Numbered from the stretch's first letter, positions 16,429 through 26,362 are shown. The stretch is DNA of 54,173 bases from Gemmatimonadota bacterium (GCA_028875335.1 JAPPEF010000078.1:1-54173); one strand, 5' to 3'. The notes: generated by a model not told the origin, from the letters alone. A program made the numbers and translations.

Positions 16429-17763
16429 GTGTTCGAGAAAATCCTCATCGCCGACCGCGGCGAAATCGCGCTGCGCGTCATCCGCGCCTGCCAAGATATG
16501 GGCATCGCGACGGTGGCTGTTCACTCCCAAGCTGACACCCGCTCCCTCCACGTGTCTTTCGCCGACGAGGATGTCTGCGTCGGGCCAGCCGCTGGCAAGG
16601 ACAGCTACCGCAACGTCGCCAATATCATCAGCGCCGCCGAACTGACCAATGCCGACGCAATCCACCCCGGCTACGGCCCTTTGGCCGAAAACGCCGATTT
16701 CTCCGAAATCTGCGCCGAGTGCGGCCTCCAGTTCATCGGCCCGCCGACCGCGGCCATTCGCAAAATGGGCGACAAGGCCGTCGCCCGCCACACCATGCAG
16801 GAGGCCGGCGTGCCCGTCGTGCCGGGCAGCGAGGGCGCGCTCCAATCGCTAGACGACGCTCGTCAATGGGCGGAAAAGATCGGCTTCCCGCTGCGTCTCA
16901 AAGCCTCCGCTGGCGGCGGCGGGCGCGGGATGCGGATCGTCCACGCCATGGATGAATTAGAGGAAGCCTGGCAGATGGCACGGCGCGAAGCACGCACCGC
17001 CTTTACCAGCGACGCCGTGTACATGGAGCGCTCCATCGAAGAGGCCCGCCACATCGAAATCCAAGTCCTCGGCGACCAGCACGGACACCTCGTCCATCTC
17101 GGCGAGCGCGAGTGCTCCATCCAGCGACGGCACCAGAAGCTCTTGGAAGAAAGCCCCTCGCCAGTTGTTGATGCCGACTTGCGCCAGAGGCTCGGCGAGT
17201 CCGCCCTCGCCGGAGCGGCAGCCGTCGGCTACTACAGCGCGGGCACCATTGAGTTCCTCGTCGATTCAGACCAAAACTTCTACTTCATGGAGATGAATAC
17301 CCGCATCCAGGTCGAACACCCGGTCACCGAGATGGTCACGGGCATTGACTTAGTCGAGGAACAAATTCGCATCGCAGCCGGCGAATCTCTGCGTTTTGGC
17401 CAAGCGGACGTCCAACTCACAGGGCACGCCATTGAATGCCGCATCAACGCCGAGGATCCCGCGCGCAACTTCATTCCCTCTTCGGGCGTCATTGAGGCCC
17501 TCCACCTGCCGGGCGGACCCGGCGTCCGCATCGACAGCCACATCTACCAAGGCTACGAGATTCCTCCTTACTACGACTCCCTGCTGGCCAAAATCGTCGC
17601 TTATGGTCCAAACCGCCAAGGTGCCATGGCGCGGATGCGTCGAGTTTTAGGAGAATGCACAATAGAAGGTGTGGCCACCACCCTGCCCTTTCACCAAACC
17701 CTACTCAACGAACCCGACTTTATCGCCGGGCAGTTCGACACCAGCTACGTAGCCAACGCGTAG
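16429..17763 (+). CDS. accC: biotin carboxylase subunit of acetyl-CoA carboxylase
   Basis: 444 residues from GTG 16429, matching AccC of other bacteria (about 449). Uses ATP and bicarbonate to carboxylate the AccB biotin. Seen: N-terminal pre-ATP-grasp [17 protein letters not shown], the glycine-rich ATP lid [23 protein letters not shown], the [11 protein letters not shown] signature, [15 protein letters not shown] with catalytic Arg and Glu, and the C-terminal [12 protein letters not shown]. Intact, with no frameshift. Confidence 0.97.
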   Translation: MFEKILIADRGEIALRVIRACQDMGIATVAVHSQADTRSLHVSFADEDVCVGPAAGKDSYRNVANIISAAELTNADAIHPGYGPLAENADFSEICAECGLQFIGPPTAAIRKMGDKAVARHTMQEAGVPVVPGSEGALQSLDDARQWAEKIGFPLRLKASAGGGGRGMRIVHAMDELEEAWQMARREARTAFTSDAVYMERSIEEARHIEIQVLGDQHGHLVHLGERECSIQRRHQKLLEESPSPVVDADLRQRLGESALAGAAAVGYYSAGTIEFLVDSDQNFYFMEMNTRIQVEHPVTEMVTGIDLVEEQIRIAAGESLRFGQADVQLTGHAIECRINAEDPARNFIPSSGVIEALHLPGGPGVRIDSHIYQGYEIPPYYDSLLAKIVAYGPNRQGAMARMRRVLGECTIEGVATTLPFHQTLLNEPDFIAGQFDTSYVANA

Positions 17764-17794
17764 CGGTCGTCTTAAACAAGCACGAGAGGCGCTT

Positions 17795-18187
17795 ATGAGC
17801 CAGACTCAAATCCCCGAGCACTTGCTTTACTCAGAAAGCCACGAATGGCTTCTACTAGAAAGCGACATCGCCACCATTGGCATTACGGATTTCGCGCAAA
17901 CCGAATTGGGAGACATAGTATTTGCCGAGTTGCCCGAAGTGGGCGAGCATATCGCAAGGAGCGAAACCTTTGGCACGCTCGAGGCGGTTAAGACCGTCGC
18001 CGACCTCATAGCCCCGGTCTCCGGCGAGATCCTAGAGGTCAACGACAACCTCGCGGAAGGAGCCGAACAGATCAACGAAGATCCTTATGGCGGTGGTTGG
18101 CTACTCAAGATCCGCATTGACGACTCTGCGGACTTGGAGGACTTGCTCAGCGCCCAAGATTACGCCGACCTGCTCGCCAACCATTGA
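17795..18187 (+). CDS. gcvH: glycine cleavage system H protein
   Basis: 130 residues, normal length. Lipoyl-domain protein shuttling the aminomethyl group between P, T and L proteins of glycine cleavage. Signature YSESHEWLLLE at the N-terminus, ELGDIVFAELPEVGE, and the lipoylation site SETFGTLEAVKTV with Lys66. ATG 17795, 31 nt after accC. No gcvT or gcvP here, so H is encoded apart from its partners and could also act in lipoate relay. Confidence 0.95.
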   Translation: MSQTQIPEHLLYSESHEWLLLESDIATIGITDFAQTELGDIVFAELPEVGEHIARSETFGTLEAVKTVADLIAPVSGEILEVNDNLAEGAEQINEDPYGGGWLLKIRIDDSADLEDLLSAQDYADLLANH

Positions 18188-18195
18188 CCTTGCAC

Positions 18196-18224
18196 TTGTT
18201 CATCGTTAGTGCGCTTTTTATAAG
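18196..18224 (+). promoter_or_regulatory. possible sigma-70 promoter of the HNH-scpAB operon
   Basis: TTGTTC, a 17-nt spacer and TATAAG. It lies in the 141-nt gap after gcvH and gives a leader of about 100 nt before the GTG of the HNH gene. Motif quality is moderate. Confidence 0.4.
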
Positions 18225-18328
18225 AGATGCAACATTGCCGTAGGAGGGTGAAGCTTAATAACTCCAATCCTAGGGTTGGAACACGCCAAAAGTAGCTTTA
18301 AATTTAGTTATTTAGTCAGTTCTACACC

Positions 18329-18844
18329 GTGGATAGATCCTTGCTGGAAAGAACCGTACTAGTCCTCAATCAAAACTACGAGCCTCTAAGCGTATGTAGC
18401 GTACGCCGGGCTTTGCTGCTGATTTTGCGCGGCAAGGCCGAAGCCGTCGAGAAGATGAGCGAGGTTGTCCATTCGGTCTCCCAAGACTTTCCGGTGCCCA
18501 GCGTCGTCCGCCTCGAGCGCTACATCCGCGCGCCGCGTCGGCGGGTCGTGCTTTCCAAGCGCAATATCCTCAAGCGAGACAAACACCAGTGCCAGTACTG
18601 CGGTAGCAAAGACGGCAAACTGACGGTCGATCACATCGTGCCGCGCACCAAAGGAGGCCAAGGGACTTGGGAAAATCTCGTCTGCGCCTGCACCTTGTGC
18701 AACAATAAGAAAGGCGAACTTCTGCCCGAGCAGGTCGGCTTCGTGCTGCGCACCAAACCCAAGCGCCCCAACAACGTGAGCTTCATCCGCAACTTCGTCG
18801 GTATCGACGATCAGCGCTGGAAACCGTATCTTTTTATTGACTGA
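18329..18844 (+). CDS. HNH endonuclease family protein
   Basis: 171 residues from GTG 18329. N-terminal VLVLNQNYEPLSVCSVRRALLL and the SVVRLERYIR segment are typical of the stand-alone bacterial HNH group. The nuclease module follows: CQYCGSKDGKLTVDHIVPRTKGG, then WENLVCACTLCNNKKG, with two CxxC zinc knuckles around the H-N-H metal site. Probably a DNA-nicking enzyme of unknown housekeeping role. This family often lies near scpAB or rluB, as here. Its stop is 13 nt before the scpA ATG. Confidence 0.9.
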   Translation: MDRSLLERTVLVLNQNYEPLSVCSVRRALLLILRGKAEAVEKMSEVVHSVSQDFPVPSVVRLERYIRAPRRRVVLSKRNILKRDKHQCQYCGSKDGKLTVDHIVPRTKGGQGTWENLVCACTLCNNKKGELLPEQVGFVLRTKPKRPNNVSFIRNFVGIDDQRWKPYLFID

Positions 18845-18857
18845 GGCAGGCGCTTTC

Positions 18858-19643
18858 ATGGAACGCGACGAGATCGAACAAGAAGAAGCTGCTCTTTACG
18901 AAGTCAAGCTCGACGTCTTTGAAGGTCCGATGGACTTGTTGCTCTATCTGATACGCAAAGACGAGCTAGACATCTACGACATTCCCATAGCCCACATCAC
19001 TACTCAGTATCTAGGTTTCTTGCAACACATCCACCAACTCGACATCGAACAGGCCAGCGATTTTATCCTCATGGCGGCCACCCTGCTGCGAATCAAGTCG
19101 CAGATGATGCTGCCCCGCGAGGAACTCGGCCTCGACGGCGAGGGCGACGGCGAGGAAGATCCAAAGGCCGAGTTGGTCCGCCGCCTCCTAGAGTACCAGC
19201 AGTTTAAGGACATCGCCGACTGGCTAGGCGTGCGCAAAGACGAGCGGCGCGACGTGTACCTGCGCCGCCAAGGCCCTGATGACAGCGTTGAGGAGTCGGC
19301 CCAGCTCCGGCCCGTATCGCTCTTCGACCTATTGGCTGTGTACAAGCACGTGCTCGACACCGTGCCCGAAAACCTAGTACACCAAATAGCCGAAGAAGAA
19401 GTCTCGGTCGCCGAGCGCATCGACCATCTGTTGGCGGTACTCGAGCGCCGTTCGCGCATCAGCTTCATGGACCTGCTCCAAGGCCGCGACCGCCAAACCC
19501 TAATCGCCACTTTTGTCGGGGTTCTAGAGCTACTCAAGTTGCAGCGCGTCCGCGTTCAGCAGGCGTGTCCCTTCGACGAGATCTGGATCGAGCAATCGCC
19601 ACTTCAACCGACTGCGGGGACTATTCAGACCCGTGAGCCATGA
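18858..19643 (+). CDS. scpA: segregation and condensation protein A
   Basis: 261 residues from ATG 18858, with GGCAGG upstream; an earlier TTG is less likely. Kleisin of the SMC condensin complex: the N-terminal domain binds the SMC neck and the C-terminal winged helix binds the cap. Seen: YEVKLDVFEGPMDLLLYLIRKDELDIYDIPI, the family signature, ASDFILMAATLLRIKSQMMLP, and the C-terminal RISFMDLLQGRDRQTLIATFVGVLELLKLQ. It overlaps scpB by 11 nt. Confidence 0.96.
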   Translation: MERDEIEQEEAALYEVKLDVFEGPMDLLLYLIRKDELDIYDIPIAHITTQYLGFLQHIHQLDIEQASDFILMAATLLRIKSQMMLPREELGLDGEGDGEEDPKAELVRRLLEYQQFKDIADWLGVRKDERRDVYLRRQGPDDSVEESAQLRPVSLFDLLAVYKHVLDTVPENLVHQIAEEEVSVAERIDHLLAVLERRSRISFMDLLQGRDRQTLIATFVGVLELLKLQRVRVQQACPFDEIWIEQSPLQPTAGTIQTREP

Positions 19644-20289
19644 ACCCACAGCAGCCTCGCGCGACGTCGACCCTGCGCAGGCTCGGGCGATCATTGAGGC
19701 CATCCTGCTGACGGCAACCGAGCCGGTGACCCCGGGTCGCCTCGTCGATCTGCTCGCCGGGTACAACGGCCGCGATATCCGCGAGGCCATCGACGCGCTC
19801 AACGCCCAGTACGAAGCGGCCGGACACGGGATCGAAGTCGTCGAATTGGCCGGCGGCTACCAACTCGCCTCGCGCCAAGAATGCGCCCCTTGGTTGCGCA
19901 AGTACCACAAGACCTCGCGTCAAGTGCGCCTTTCGCCGGCGGGTCTCGAAGTCCTCGCCATCGTCGCCTTCAGGCAGCCGGTCACCCGCGTTGAGATCGA
20001 CAACATCCGCGGCGTTAGCTCGGCCAGTGTGTTGCAAACGCTGATGGAACTCAACATGGTCCGCCTCGCTGGCCGCTCCGACGGCATTGGCAAACCCATG
20101 CTCTTTGGCACGACCCGAGAATTTTTGGTCCACTTTGGGCTGCGGGGACTGGGCGAGTTGCCCAAGCCCAAGGAATTAGAAGAGCTACTCGCCGAGGGTC
20201 AGCCGCCGACCGCAGCTCGCCAACTCGCCTCCGAGCTAGACGAGTTACAAAAGCAGGCGGAGGAAGAGGGCGAAGGTGAACGCTCCTGA
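19633..20289 (+). CDS. scpB: segregation and condensation protein B
   Basis: 218 residues from GTG 19633. Two winged-helix domains; dimer that stabilises the ScpA-SMC complex. Seen: AIIEAILLTATEPVTPGRLVDLL, GGYQLASRQECAPWLRKY, the family block LSPAGLEVLAIVAFRQPVTRVEIDNIRGV, and GRSDGIGKPMLFGTTREFL. Overlaps both scpA and rluB, so translation is probably coupled. The acidic, Gln-rich tail after residue 190 is normal for the family. Confidence 0.96.
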   Translation: MSHEPTAASRDVDPAQARAIIEAILLTATEPVTPGRLVDLLAGYNGRDIREAIDALNAQYEAAGHGIEVVELAGGYQLASRQECAPWLRKYHKTSRQVRLSPAGLEVLAIVAFRQPVTRVEIDNIRGVSSASVLQTLMELNMVRLAGRSDGIGKPMLFGTTREFLVHFGLRGLGELPKPKELEELLAEGQPPTAARQLASELDELQKQAEEEGEGERS

Positions 20290-21025
20290 GCCGCAAATGC
20301 GCCTCAATCGCTTCTTGGCTCGCTGCGGTGTGGCTTCGCGCCGCCACAGCGATGCGCTGATACAAAGTGGTGCCGTGTGCGTCAACGGCGAGATCGTCTC
20401 CGAGCCGGGCCGAGTAGTCGCAGTGAGTACCGACCGAGTCGAGTGCCGCGGTCGGGTCGTCGCCTTGCCCGGCCAGTACGAATACGTACTTTTGCATAAA
20501 CCGGCTGGGTATCTGGTCACTCGTAGCGACCCACGCGACCGGCCCACGGTCTTCGATCTCTTGCCCGACCTCCACCCAGGCACCGTGCCCGTAGGTCGTC
20601 TCGATCTCGACACCACTGGGCTTTTGCTGCTGACTGACGATGGTGCCCTCGGCCACCGACTACTGCACCCACGCTTTGTCGTCACCAAGCGCTACGAGGC
20701 CGTCGTCAGCGGCGATCCGCACGAGGACCAGCTCGACCGGCTACGCGAAGGCATAGCGCTCGGCGACGGGCCTACAGCACCGGCTCAGGTCCAAGTCGAG
20801 GAGCGCTGGAGCAGCGGTTGGCATAAGCGGGCACGGCTGAGCCTTTGCATTCACGAGGGACGCAAGCGCCAAGTGCGCCGCATGCTCCGCGCCGTCGGCT
20901 ATCCGGTGCGGCAATTGACGCGGGTCGAATTTGCCGGGCTGACCCTCGGGCCGCTCGCCGCAGGCCAGCACCGCCGTCTCAGCCTTGGGGAAGTTCGTCG
21001 TCTCAAAGCCGAGGTCGGTTTGTGA
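20276..21025 (+). CDS. rluB: RluB-type 23S rRNA pseudouridine synthase
   Basis: 249 residues from GTG 20276. An S4 RNA-binding domain (MRLNRFLARCGVASRR, residues 8-55) is followed by the RsuA-family catalytic domain with GRLDLDTTGLLLLTDDG, Asp110 being the catalytic residue, and EGRKRQVRRMLRAVGYPV. Position next to scpB favours RluB over RsuA or RluE/F, though one enzyme may cover several sites. Overlaps scpB by 14 nt and cmk by 4 nt. Confidence 0.93.
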   Translation: MNAPEPQMRLNRFLARCGVASRRHSDALIQSGAVCVNGEIVSEPGRVVAVSTDRVECRGRVVALPGQYEYVLLHKPAGYLVTRSDPRDRPTVFDLLPDLHPGTVPVGRLDLDTTGLLLLTDDGALGHRLLHPRFVVTKRYEAVVSGDPHEDQLDRLREGIALGDGPTAPAQVQVEERWSSGWHKRARLSLCIHEGRKRQVRRMLRAVGYPVRQLTRVEFAGLTLGPLAAGQHRRLSLGEVRRLKAEVGL

Positions 21026-21693
21026 AGCGACGCGGGCTAGTCATCGCCATCGACGGCACCATCGGCACCGGCAAGACGACCACAGCCCGGCGGGTGGCCG
21101 AGCGGCTGGGTTATCGCCACCTCGACACTGGAGCCATGTACCGAGCCGTAGCCTTAGCGGCGACCTGCCGTGGGGTAGAACCTGAAGACGAGGACGCACT
21201 GGAGGACCTATTGGCGACCTCGACTATAGATTTGGACTCTGGCCGGGGGCGCGTCCTGCTCGATGGACAGGACATAAGCGAAGCCATTCGCCAGCCCGAG
21301 ATCACCCGCCGGGCAGGTGCGTACGCAGACGTGCCTTTGGTGCGCCACTCTCTAGTCGCCCAGCAGCAGCGATTGGGCCGGGGGGGTGGCGTAGTCGCCG
21401 AAGGACGAGACATAGCTGCGGTGGTCTTCCCCGACGCCGAGCTAAAAATCGCCCTGGTGGCCGACCTCAATGAGCGCGCCCGGCGGCGGCACCGGGAATT
21501 GACTGCTAAAGGAGTATGCATCACATTGGAACAGGTCCGGTCCGACATTCAAACTCGAGACCGGCAAGACGCCGAACGCGACTACGGAGGTACGAGCGCA
21601 GTGGCCGAGATCGTCGAAATCGACACGACTCGCATGACTTTGGAAGACCAAGTAGATTGCGTCGTCGCATTGGCTCGCCAACGCGGTGCCTAA
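21022..21693 (+). CDS. cmk: cytidylate kinase
   Basis: 223 residues from GTG 21022, whose GTGA overlaps the rluB stop; the longer in-frame extension is shadow. Phosphorylates CMP/dCMP with ATP. P-loop GTIGTGKTT (12-20), YRHLDTGAMYRAVAL, VVAEGRDIAAVVFPDAELKI and RDRQDAERDYGG are the family hallmarks. The cmk-rpsA order is widely conserved. Length is as in E. coli. Confidence 0.96.
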   Translation: MKRRGLVIAIDGTIGTGKTTTARRVAERLGYRHLDTGAMYRAVALAATCRGVEPEDEDALEDLLATSTIDLDSGRGRVLLDGQDISEAIRQPEITRRAGAYADVPLVRHSLVAQQQRLGRGGGVVAEGRDIAAVVFPDAELKIALVADLNERARRRHRELTAKGVCITLEQVRSDIQTRDRQDAERDYGGTSAVAEIVEIDTTRMTLEDQVDCVVALARQRGA

Positions 21694-21774
21694 CGCTGGC
21701 GCGGAAAGGCCGCGCCAGTATCACACCAGGCGAAGTGCGCGCTTCGTCTTAACCTTTTTGAGGATCTGCGCAAC

Positions 21775-23649
21775 ATGACTGAGGAAACCACAGTAACAGC
21801 AGAGCAGCAGGAAGCAACAGAAGAGCAACAAGAAGCTCCTGTGTACGGCAACGTCAGCGTCGAAGAGCTGGAAAAGCCCGAGTACGATCAAGCCCAATTC
21901 GACGAACTGATGGCCCTCTACGAGGAAAGTATCTCCGGCATCAAAGAGGGCCAGATCGTCAAGGGCATGGTCGTCTCCATCGGCCCTAGCGAAGTAATGG
22001 TCGATATCGGCTTCAAGTCCGAAGGCGCGGTGCCGATCAAGGAGTTTTCCGACCCAGAGTCCATTGAAAAAGGCCAAGAAATCGAGGTCTTCTTGGAGAA
22101 TGTCGAAGATCAAGAGGGCCAAGTCGTGCTTTCCAAGCAGAAGGCCGACTTCATGCGGGTCTGGGATTTGATCAAGGATGCTCACGACACCGGCAACACC
22201 GTCGAGGGCCGGCTGATGCGCCGCATCAAGGGCGGCATTGTCGTCAATCTATTTGGCGTCGAGGCCTTTCTGCCCGGCTCGCAGATCGACATCCGCCAGG
22301 TCAAGAACTTCGACCAGTTCATCGGCCACGAGTTCCCCTTCAAAATCATCAAGCTCAACAAGGCGCGGCGCAACATCGTCGTCTCGCGCCGCGCTGTGCT
22401 AGAGGAAGAGCGGGCGCGGATGCGCGAGGAGATCGTCAAGGTGTTGGAGGAAGGCCAGATCCGCGAGGGTGTCGTCAAGAACATCACCGACTTCGGTGCC
22501 TTCATCGACTTGGGCGGCGTCGATGGCCTTCTCCACATTACCGACATGTCGTGGGGACGCGTCAACCACCCTTCGGAGTTGGTCTCCATTGGCGACCGCA
22601 TCAAGGTCAAGGTGCTCAGCTACGACCGCAAACGCGAGCGCATCTCCTTGGGGCTTAAGCAGCTAACGGCTCATCCGTGGGAAAACATCGAGAAGAAGTA
22701 CCCGATTGAGAGCCAAGTGCGCGGCAAGGTGGTCTCCATCACCGACTACGGTGCTTTCGTCGAGCTAGAAGAGGGCATCGAGGGCCTAGTCCACATCTCC
22801 GAGATGTCCTGGACCCAGCACGTGCGCCATCCCTCCAAGCTGGTCGACATCGGCGACATCGTCGAGGTGAAGGTGCTCAAGATCGACAGCGAGAACCAGA
22901 AGATCTCGCTCGGCATGAAGCAAACCGAGGACGATCCGTGGGATACCCTCGACGCCAAGTACCCCCCCGGCACCAAGATCGAGGGCACGGTATGCAGCCT
23001 GACCAACTTTGGGGCCTTTATCGAGATCGAGGACAACATCGACGGGCTAGTGCACATTTCGGATATGTCTTGGACTAAGCGCATTCGCCAAGCCAGCGAA
23101 ATGTTCAAAAAGGGCGACGTAATCCCCGTAGTTGTCTCCGAAATCGACATCAAGCGCCGTCGCATCTCGCTCAGCCACAAGGATGCCTTTGAAAACCCCT
23201 GGCCTCGCTTCGCCGAGCAGTACGCAGTAGGCGTCGAGGTGCGAGGTACGATCTCGCGGATCCTCGAGCGCGGCATCGTCGTCTCGCTCGTCGACGAAGT
23301 CGATGGGTTCGTGCCGCTGTCGCAGTTGGCTATCGACGGGTTGCAAACTCCGCGCCAGAGCTTTGCCGAAGGGCATGAGCTTCCGCTGGAGGTCATCGAA
23401 TTCGATAAGAATCAGAAAAAGATCGTTCTCAGCGTGCGCGAGTACTTTAAGGACAAGGATCAAGCCGAGTACGAAGCCTACTTAGCCGAGCATCCCGTCC
23501 AAGAGGTCGCCGCCGAGGAGACCACGGCCGACAAGGACGACGAGATGGAGAGCTGGGGAGACATCCACGACGAGCAAGGTGCCGAGCAAGGTGCCGAGCA
23601 AGGTGCCGAGCAAGACGCCGAGCAAGACGCCGAGCAAGACAAGTCGTAA
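21775..23649 (+). CDS. rpsA: 30S ribosomal protein S1
   Basis: 624 residues with six S1 RNA-binding domains: two degenerate N-terminal ones that bind the ribosome (about 58-130, 143-210) and four regular ones, each showing xxxDFGAFIDLxxxxDGLLHITDMSW-type strands; the sixth is more divergent (ILERGIVVSLVDEVDGFVPLSQL). Unwinds and recruits mRNA during initiation. The last 60 residues are acidic and end in a Gln/Glu repeat encoded by tandem 12-mers. ATG 21775 follows AGGATC. A strong terminator closes the operon. Confidence 0.97.
   Translation: MTEETTVTAEQQEATEEQQEAPVYGNVSVEELEKPEYDQAQFDELMALYEESISGIKEGQIVKGMVVSIGPSEVMVDIGFKSEGAVPIKEFSDPESIEKGQEIEVFLENVEDQEGQVVLSKQKADFMRVWDLIKDAHDTGNTVEGRLMRRIKGGIVVNLFGVEAFLPGSQIDIRQVKNFDQFIGHEFPFKIIKLNKARRNIVVSRRAVLEEERARMREEIVKVLEEGQIREGVVKNITDFGAFIDLGGVDGLLHITDMSWGRVNHPSELVSIGDRIKVKVLSYDRKRERISLGLKQLTAHPWENIEKKYPIESQVRGKVVSITDYGAFVELEEGIEGLVHISEMSWTQHVRHPSKLVDIGDIVEVKVLKIDSENQKISLGMKQTEDDPWDTLDAKYPPGTKIEGTVCSLTNFGAFIEIEDNIDGLVHISDMSWTKRIRQASEMFKKGDVIPVVVSEIDIKRRRISLSHKDAFENPWPRFAEQYAVGVEVRGTISRILERGIVVSLVDEVDGFVPLSQLAIDGLQTPRQSFAEGHELPLEVIEFDKNQKKIVLSVREYFKDKDQAEYEAYLAEHPVQEVAAEETTADKDDEMESWGDIHDEQGAEQGAEQGAEQDAEQDAEQDKS
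23569..23640 (+). repeat. tandem 12-bp repeats in the rpsA tail
   Basis: Six head-to-tail units of GMCGAGCAAGRY type (first GACGAGCAAGGT, then two GCCGAGCAAGGT, then three GCCGAGCAAGAC). They encode the in-frame peptide repeat AEQG/AEQD at the S1 C-terminus. Because the unit is a multiple of three, gain or loss of copies changes only tail length. Confidence 0.95.
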
Positions 23650-23669
23650 GCCCCGCAGCAACAACCAAG

Positions 23670-23710
23670 CGCGGTGGGACGAACAATCGTTCCACCGCGT
23701 TTTTATTTTT
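23670..23710 (+). terminator. Rho-independent terminator after rpsA
   Basis: Stem CGCGGTGGGACGA / TCGTTCCACCGCG (13 bp with one G-T pair), loop ACAA, then TTTTTATTTTT. It ends the scpAB-rluB-cmk-rpsA run 20 nt after the rpsA stop and separates it from mutS. Confidence 0.93.
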
Positions 23711-23740
23711 GCCCACCCCAATCCCTAACCCACCCAAACT

Positions 23741-26362
23741 ATGCCACCGAGAACCAAACTCACGCCGGCGATGGAGCAGTACATGCACTTTAAGCGTCAG
23801 CACCCCGACGCGATTCTCTTCTTCCGCATGGGCGACTTCTACGAGATGTTCTGCGACGACGCCAAAGAGGCCGCGCGCCTGCTGGGCCTCACCCTGACCT
23901 CGCGCCCTGCCGGCAAATCCGGCGACCTACCCCTCGCCGGCGTGCCCCACCACGCCATGGAAGGCTATCTGGCCAAACTCATCCAGCTCGGGCGCAAGGT
24001 CGCCATCTGCGAGCAGGTCGAAGATCCCAAAAAGGCCAAAGGCGTTGTCAAACGCGACGTAGTCGAGGTCGTCTCCCCGGGCACTGCGCTCGCCGACTCC
24101 ATGCTCGACCAACAGCGCAACAACTTCCTCGTCGGCCTCTGCGCGCACGCCGGCCGCGTCGGTCTGGCCAGCGTCGATTTGTCAACCGGGGACTTCTCGC
24201 TCGACGAGATCCCCGCCAGCGATCTCGCCGACGAGCTGGAGAGCTTGGGACCGGCCGAGTTGCTCATCGCCGAAGGAGCCGACGAACAGTGGGTCACCAC
24301 CCTGCAAAACGCCCTGCCGCGCGTGGCGCTCAGCCGCCTCGCGGATTGGCACTTCGCCGCGGATACCGCGTACGAAACCCTCACCAGCCAGCTCCGTGTC
24401 CAGACGCTGAAGGGCTTTGGCTGCGACGACATGGAAGCTGCCATCCGCGCCGGTGGGGCGACAGTGGCCTATTTGCGCGACAACCAGCGCGGTGCAGTCG
24501 AGCACATCAACCGCCTCCAGCGCAAGTACCGCGAGCACTTCGCCCTCATTGACGCCACGGCCCAGCGCAATCTAGAACTGCTCGCCAATCGCCAAGACGG
24601 AAGCCGCGCCAACACCTTACTCGAAATCCTCGACCGCACCCGCACCCCCATGGGCGCACGTCTGTTGCGCCAATGGGTCGCCCAGCCGCTCAAGTCCCCG
24701 CCCTTAATCAGCGCCCGCTTAGAGGCCGTTGACGAACTCCTAAACCAGCGCGAAATCCGCCGCACCCTCGGCCAATGCCTAGAGCAGGTCGGCGACCTAG
24801 AGCGGCTGATCGCGCGGATTTGCTGTCTGCGGGCCAACGCCCGCGACATGGTGGCCCTCGCCCGCTCGCTCGACCTCGCGCCCGCCATTGGCACCGCGCT
24901 ATCCCCGGCGCAGAGCGCGCTCTTGCAGGAACTATGCTCCAAGGGACTACCCGACGTCAGCGAGTTAGTCGCCGAGATCCTCGGTGCCCTAGTGGACGCA
25001 CCCCCGGCGACCCTGACCGACGGCGGCCTAATCCGCGACGGCTATCACCCAGACGTCGATCAGTTGCGGCAGATCGCCCGCGGCGGCAAGGACTACATCG
25101 CTCGCTTGCAGGCCACCGAGCGCGAGCGCACTGGCATTGCCTCGCTCAAGATCGGCTACAACCAAGTCTTTGGCTACTACATCGAAATCAGCAAGGCCAA
25201 CCTCGACAAAGCCCCCGAGGAGTACCATCGCAAACAGACCTTGGCCAACGCCGAGCGCTTCATCACGCCCGAGCTAAAGGAGTACGAGGAAAAAGTCTTG
25301 GGGGCCGAGGACCGCCTCAAAGAACTGGAGAACGAGCTGTTCTTAGCCCTGCGCGACCGCGCCGCCCGCTGGACGCCCCAAGTCCAGCAAATCGCCCGCG
25401 CCATCGCGCGCATCGACGTGCTGTATTCCCTCGCCGAAGTCGCCGAGAGCGAATCCTACACCCGGCCCCAAGTTGACGACGGCCAGCTAATCGACATCCG
25501 CGACGGCCGCCACCCAGTCGTCGAGCGCCAACTCCGCACAGGCAGCTTCGTGCCCAACGATGTGCGCCTCGACGCCAACGGCGCACAGATCATGCTCATC
25601 ACCGGCCCGAATATGGCTGGCAAGAGCACTATCATCCGCCAAGTGGGTCTCATCGCGCTGATGGCGCAGATGGGCAGCTTCGTCCCCGCGCGCCAAGCCA
25701 CCATTGGCGTGGTCGATCGCATCTTCACCCGCGTGGGCGCGTCCGACAACCTCGCCGGCGGCGAGAGCACCTTCATGGTGGAGATGCACGAGGCCGCCAA
25801 TATCCTCAACAACGCCACCAGCCGCAGCCTGCTCCTCATCGACGAGCTCGGCCGCGGCACGAGCACCTTCGACGGCCTGAGCATTGCCTGGGCCATTGTC
25901 GAATACTTGCACCAGCACCGCGAAGTTCACCCGCGCACTCTTTTTGCCACGCACTACCACGAGATGACCGAACTCGAAAGCCACCTAGAGCGCGTCGTCA
26001 ACTTCAACGTGCAGGTGCGCGAAGAAGGCGATCACGTGGTGTTCCTCCACCGCCTAGCCCCAGGGTCTGCCGACCAAAGCTACGGCATCAATGTCGCACA
26101 GATGGCCGGGATGCCGGGCCAAGTAGTAGCACGCGCTCAAGAAATTCTCGCCCGCCTCGAAAAGGACCAGATCGACACCAAGGACATCCACCGCCTGGAC
26201 GCGCCCCCACCAGCCCCTCAGCCCCAGCTCAATCTCTTCCCCGCGCCTGCGGATGCGCCGTGGGTGGCGGAGTTGCGGGACATGGACCTCAGCCAGATTA
26301 CGCCGCTTCAGGCGTTGCTCAAGCTGAATGAGTGGAAAGAGCAAATTAAGAATGGAGAATGA
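23741..26362 (+). CDS. mutS: DNA mismatch repair protein MutS
   Basis: 873 residues, typical length. Recognises mismatches and recruits MutL. Mismatch-binding domain with FFRMGDFYEMF (the Phe-x-Glu wedge), connector, lever and clamp regions, then the ABC-type ATPase: Walker A GPNMAGKST, signature NLAGGESTFMVEM, Walker B LLLIDELGRGTSTFDG, and ATHYHEM. The C-terminal helix (ITPLQALLKLNEWKEQI) is the usual dimer/tetramer segment. No mutL in view. Accessory genes start right after it. Confidence 0.97.
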   Translation: MPPRTKLTPAMEQYMHFKRQHPDAILFFRMGDFYEMFCDDAKEAARLLGLTLTSRPAGKSGDLPLAGVPHHAMEGYLAKLIQLGRKVAICEQVEDPKKAKGVVKRDVVEVVSPGTALADSMLDQQRNNFLVGLCAHAGRVGLASVDLSTGDFSLDEIPASDLADELESLGPAELLIAEGADEQWVTTLQNALPRVALSRLADWHFAADTAYETLTSQLRVQTLKGFGCDDMEAAIRAGGATVAYLRDNQRGAVEHINRLQRKYREHFALIDATAQRNLELLANRQDGSRANTLLEILDRTRTPMGARLLRQWVAQPLKSPPLISARLEAVDELLNQREIRRTLGQCLEQVGDLERLIARICCLRANARDMVALARSLDLAPAIGTALSPAQSALLQELCSKGLPDVSELVAEILGALVDAPPATLTDGGLIRDGYHPDVDQLRQIARGGKDYIARLQATERERTGIASLKIGYNQVFGYYIEISKANLDKAPEEYHRKQTLANAERFITPELKEYEEKVLGAEDRLKELENELFLALRDRAARWTPQVQQIARAIARIDVLYSLAEVAESESYTRPQVDDGQLIDIRDGRHPVVERQLRTGSFVPNDVRLDANGAQIMLITGPNMAGKSTIIRQVGLIALMAQMGSFVPARQATIGVVDRIFTRVGASDNLAGGESTFMVEMHEAANILNNATSRSLLLIDELGRGTSTFDGLSIAWAIVEYLHQHREVHPRTLFATHYHEMTELESHLERVVNFNVQVREEGDHVVFLHRLAPGSADQSYGINVAQMAGMPGQVVARAQEILARLEKDQIDTKDIHRLDAPPPAPQPQLNLFPAPADAPWVAELRDMDLSQITPLQALLKLNEWKEQIKNGE

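Noticed and set aside
18252..18290. inverted repeat CCAATCCTAGGGTTGG as terminator after gcvH
   Set aside because: Short stem (4-5 bp) and no T tract.
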